Source: Prorocentrum cordatum (lineage: Eukaryota > Sar > Dinophyceae > Prorocentrales > Prorocentraceae). From it: 64,000 nucleotides of DNA. Position 1 is the first letter of the stretch. Each line of letters begins with the position of its first letter. This document shows positions 58,054 to 61,000 of this stretch, piece by piece. The stretch is taken from contig CAUYUJ010008569.1 of the NCBI GenBank assembly GCA_963575745.1, positions 436,947-500,946 on the forward strand, written 5' to 3'. Made by a program: the position numbers and the translations under genes. Below the pieces are notes generated by a model. It did no database searches, was not told where the DNA came from, and saw only the letters and a list, made by a program, of their open reading frames with translations.

Positions 58054-61000
58054 TGCACACTCGTCCATCCTAAATATGAAATCATACCATCCCAGGCAGG
58101 CTGGCTTCCCCCCCTTGAGGGTCCCTTGTAAAAACATTATGCGGAGACATTTTTGGTTCTAACATAACACTTGTTCACGAATCCCTTACAAAAAATGAGA
58201 TGCAGTGCACACGCGCGCGTCGTCGCGCGCGCATGTCGAAATCCTTCAAAAACCTTCGGTGCAGGAAGGATTTCGCAATCGAGTTTCCAAAAAAACATAC
58301 AAAAACACATGGTTTCGCAACACTGATTTGCTAAAAAAGCTCCGCGCGAGCTCTTGCGAAATCTTAAGAAAACCATAGGTTTTTCAAGATTTTCACAAAA
58401 TGCTACCAAACGGGCTTCGCGCGCGCGCATGTCGAATTCTGTCGAACGCCCTTGCGCGTGTGCCGTTGCGAGAATCCTCTGCAAGAAATCGGACGAAGTG
58501 CAGACGCGCGCGTGGTCGCGCGCGTACGCCGAAATCCTTCAAAACCCATCGGTTTCGGAAGGATTTCGAAATCGCGCGTCCAAAAAAACCTACAAAAACC
58601 CAAGGTTTCGCAACACGGATTTTCAACAAAAGCGTGCGCGCGCGCTCTTGCGTCGTCGTCGTCGTCGTCGCCGTCCTCCCTCCTCCCGCGTCGTTGTCGT
58701 CGTCGTCGCCTAATGGAGGATGACGATTAATAGATGACCGGGGGTCGTGTTCACGCGGCGGCACCCGGGATGACGATTAGAAAAAACCGGCCGCGGGTTG
58801 GAAAATTATTTCTTGTCAATCGTTCTCCTCCAGCCAGAAAATTGTGTAGAAATAACAGAAAACTATTTTTTAAATAATCGTTCCCCCCATTTTGTTTATT
58901 AATCGTCATCCCGGATTACGTCGTTCTCTGTCTTTCCTCGTGTTCGTCGTCGTCGTCCTTTTTGGCGTCGTGGTCGTTTCCGTCGTCGTTGTCGCCGTGG
59001 TCGTCCTTCCTCCTCCTCCCTCGTCGTCGTCGTCGTCCGTCGTCGGCGTCTCGTCGTCGTCCCTCCTATTTCGTCGCCGTCGTCGTCGTCGTTGTCGTCG
59101 TCGTCGTCTTCCCTCCTCCCTCGTCGTTGCCGTCGCCGGCGTCGCCGTCCTTCCTCCTTCTTCGTCGTTCGCGTCGTCGCCGTCCTCCCTCCTCCCTCGT
59201 CGTTGTCGTCGTTGTCGCCGTTGTCGCCGTCGTCGTCCTCCCTCCTCCCTCGTCGTCGTCTTCGTTGGCGACGTCGTCGTCGTCTTCGTCGTCGGCGTCG
59301 GCGTCGGCGGCGTCGTCGTCTTCGTCGTCGTTGTCGGCGTCGTCGTCGTCGCCGCCGTCGTCGTCGTCGTCGTCGGCGTCGTTGACGTCGTTTTCGTCGT
59401 CGGCGTCGGCGTCGTCGTCGTCGTCGGCGTCGTCATCGTCGTCGTCGTTGTCATCGTCGTCGTCGTCGGCGTCGGCGTCGTCGTCGTCGTCGGTGTCGTC
59501 GTCGTCGTCGTTGTCGGCGTCGTCGAAGTCGTTGGAGACGTCGTCGGTGTCGTCGTAGTCGTTGTCGCCGGCGTCGTCGTCGTCGTTGTCGCTGTCGTCG
59601 TCGGCGTCGCTGTCGCTGGCAAGTGCCATTTGGTACCCACCGTCACGGTCTTAAGAGATTTTGCGAACCAAGTTGCGGGTGGGTGGGTGGGATGTTTGCG
59701 CGAGCAGTGGAGTGGTCAATCGCGGTGCAGGGTAGTCAATTGTACCCCATAGATCGCACCACATATGTCGCACAACATAGATCCTACAATCTAGATTGTG
59801 CCACGTTGGTTGCTCGACTTAGATTACACAACATGCCTTGCACCACAGATCTAGCGCAGAAAGAGTGCACAACGTAGATTGCACAACATGGGTTTCACAA
59901 CATGTGTTGCACCGCGTTGACTGTTTCATATGGATGGCACCACATAGATTGCACCATCGAAAATGCACAACATAGATTGCACTCCACGTGTTGCACAGCA
60001 TCGGTTGTACAACATGTATTGTTCCACATAAATTGAATTGCACAACCTAAATCGTACCTCATAGACCGTACCTCTTTGAATACACAAATTCGGGTGCGCA
60101 GCACAGATGGTATAACGCATATAGCACGACGTAGATTGCAACACCTATGTTGGTCCACATAGAGTGCACCATATGAATGCATTGGTTGAAACACAGTGTC
60201 CAGGGCCGCACTAGCATACGCATTCACTTTGGATCATTCTAAACAGGAGGGAGACAAGGGGGGGGAGAAGGAGGCGGAGGAGGAGCCGCAGCAGGGGAGG
60301 CGATGTGGGGATGGCCACGGACTGAAAGAATCGGAACGTCGGGGGTCCGAGGGTGGGATGAGGGATGCCTCCACTTTCTTTGAGAATGGAGCTGATTCCA
60401 CCCCCTCAGGGCCCAGGAGAGCAACGGCAGGAGGATGACCAGTGTGAACCCAAGACGCATCAACGACGTTGTAATACACCCTCCATCCAAGCTCCCTCTT
60501 CATAGGCCCGTACAAAAATGATCCGAGACGTGCCCAACCCTTTCTCCACGCGAGTCGAATATTTGCATGAACGCTCCGTCGAAAAAGATCACAACGCCAG
60601 CTATGCACGCTCTGCGCTGCCCTCATCCCCGCCGTGCCGACCACGAGCCCACGAAAGTGGCAACGGTTGCACTCGTCGTAGCATCTCAGGGAGCCGCGCG
60701 GCTCGGCTGGATCGCGTGGCCCCCGCCTCCGCTGGACCTCTCAGGAGCCCCCGCAAGTGGCGACAAGTGCGCAGTGCGCAGCCTCCCAGGGGGCAGGCCG
60801 GTGCAGCCTGGGTCCGCGTATTCCGCGACTCCGCCGGACCTCCCAGGAGCCCGTGGAAGCGGCGCCAGCTGCGCCGTTCGCAGCCACCCAGGGAGCAGCC
60901 CCGTCCAGTTTGGGTCCGCGCACTCCCCCACCATCGGCCGGGTGCGCGTACTCCTCTGACCCGCCGTGGCTCCCAGGAGCAAACGGAAGCGGCGACAGGT

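Noticed and set aside
56980-59650. Valine- and serine-rich frames of up to 350 codons
   Set aside because: (GTC)n arrays within the tandem unit.
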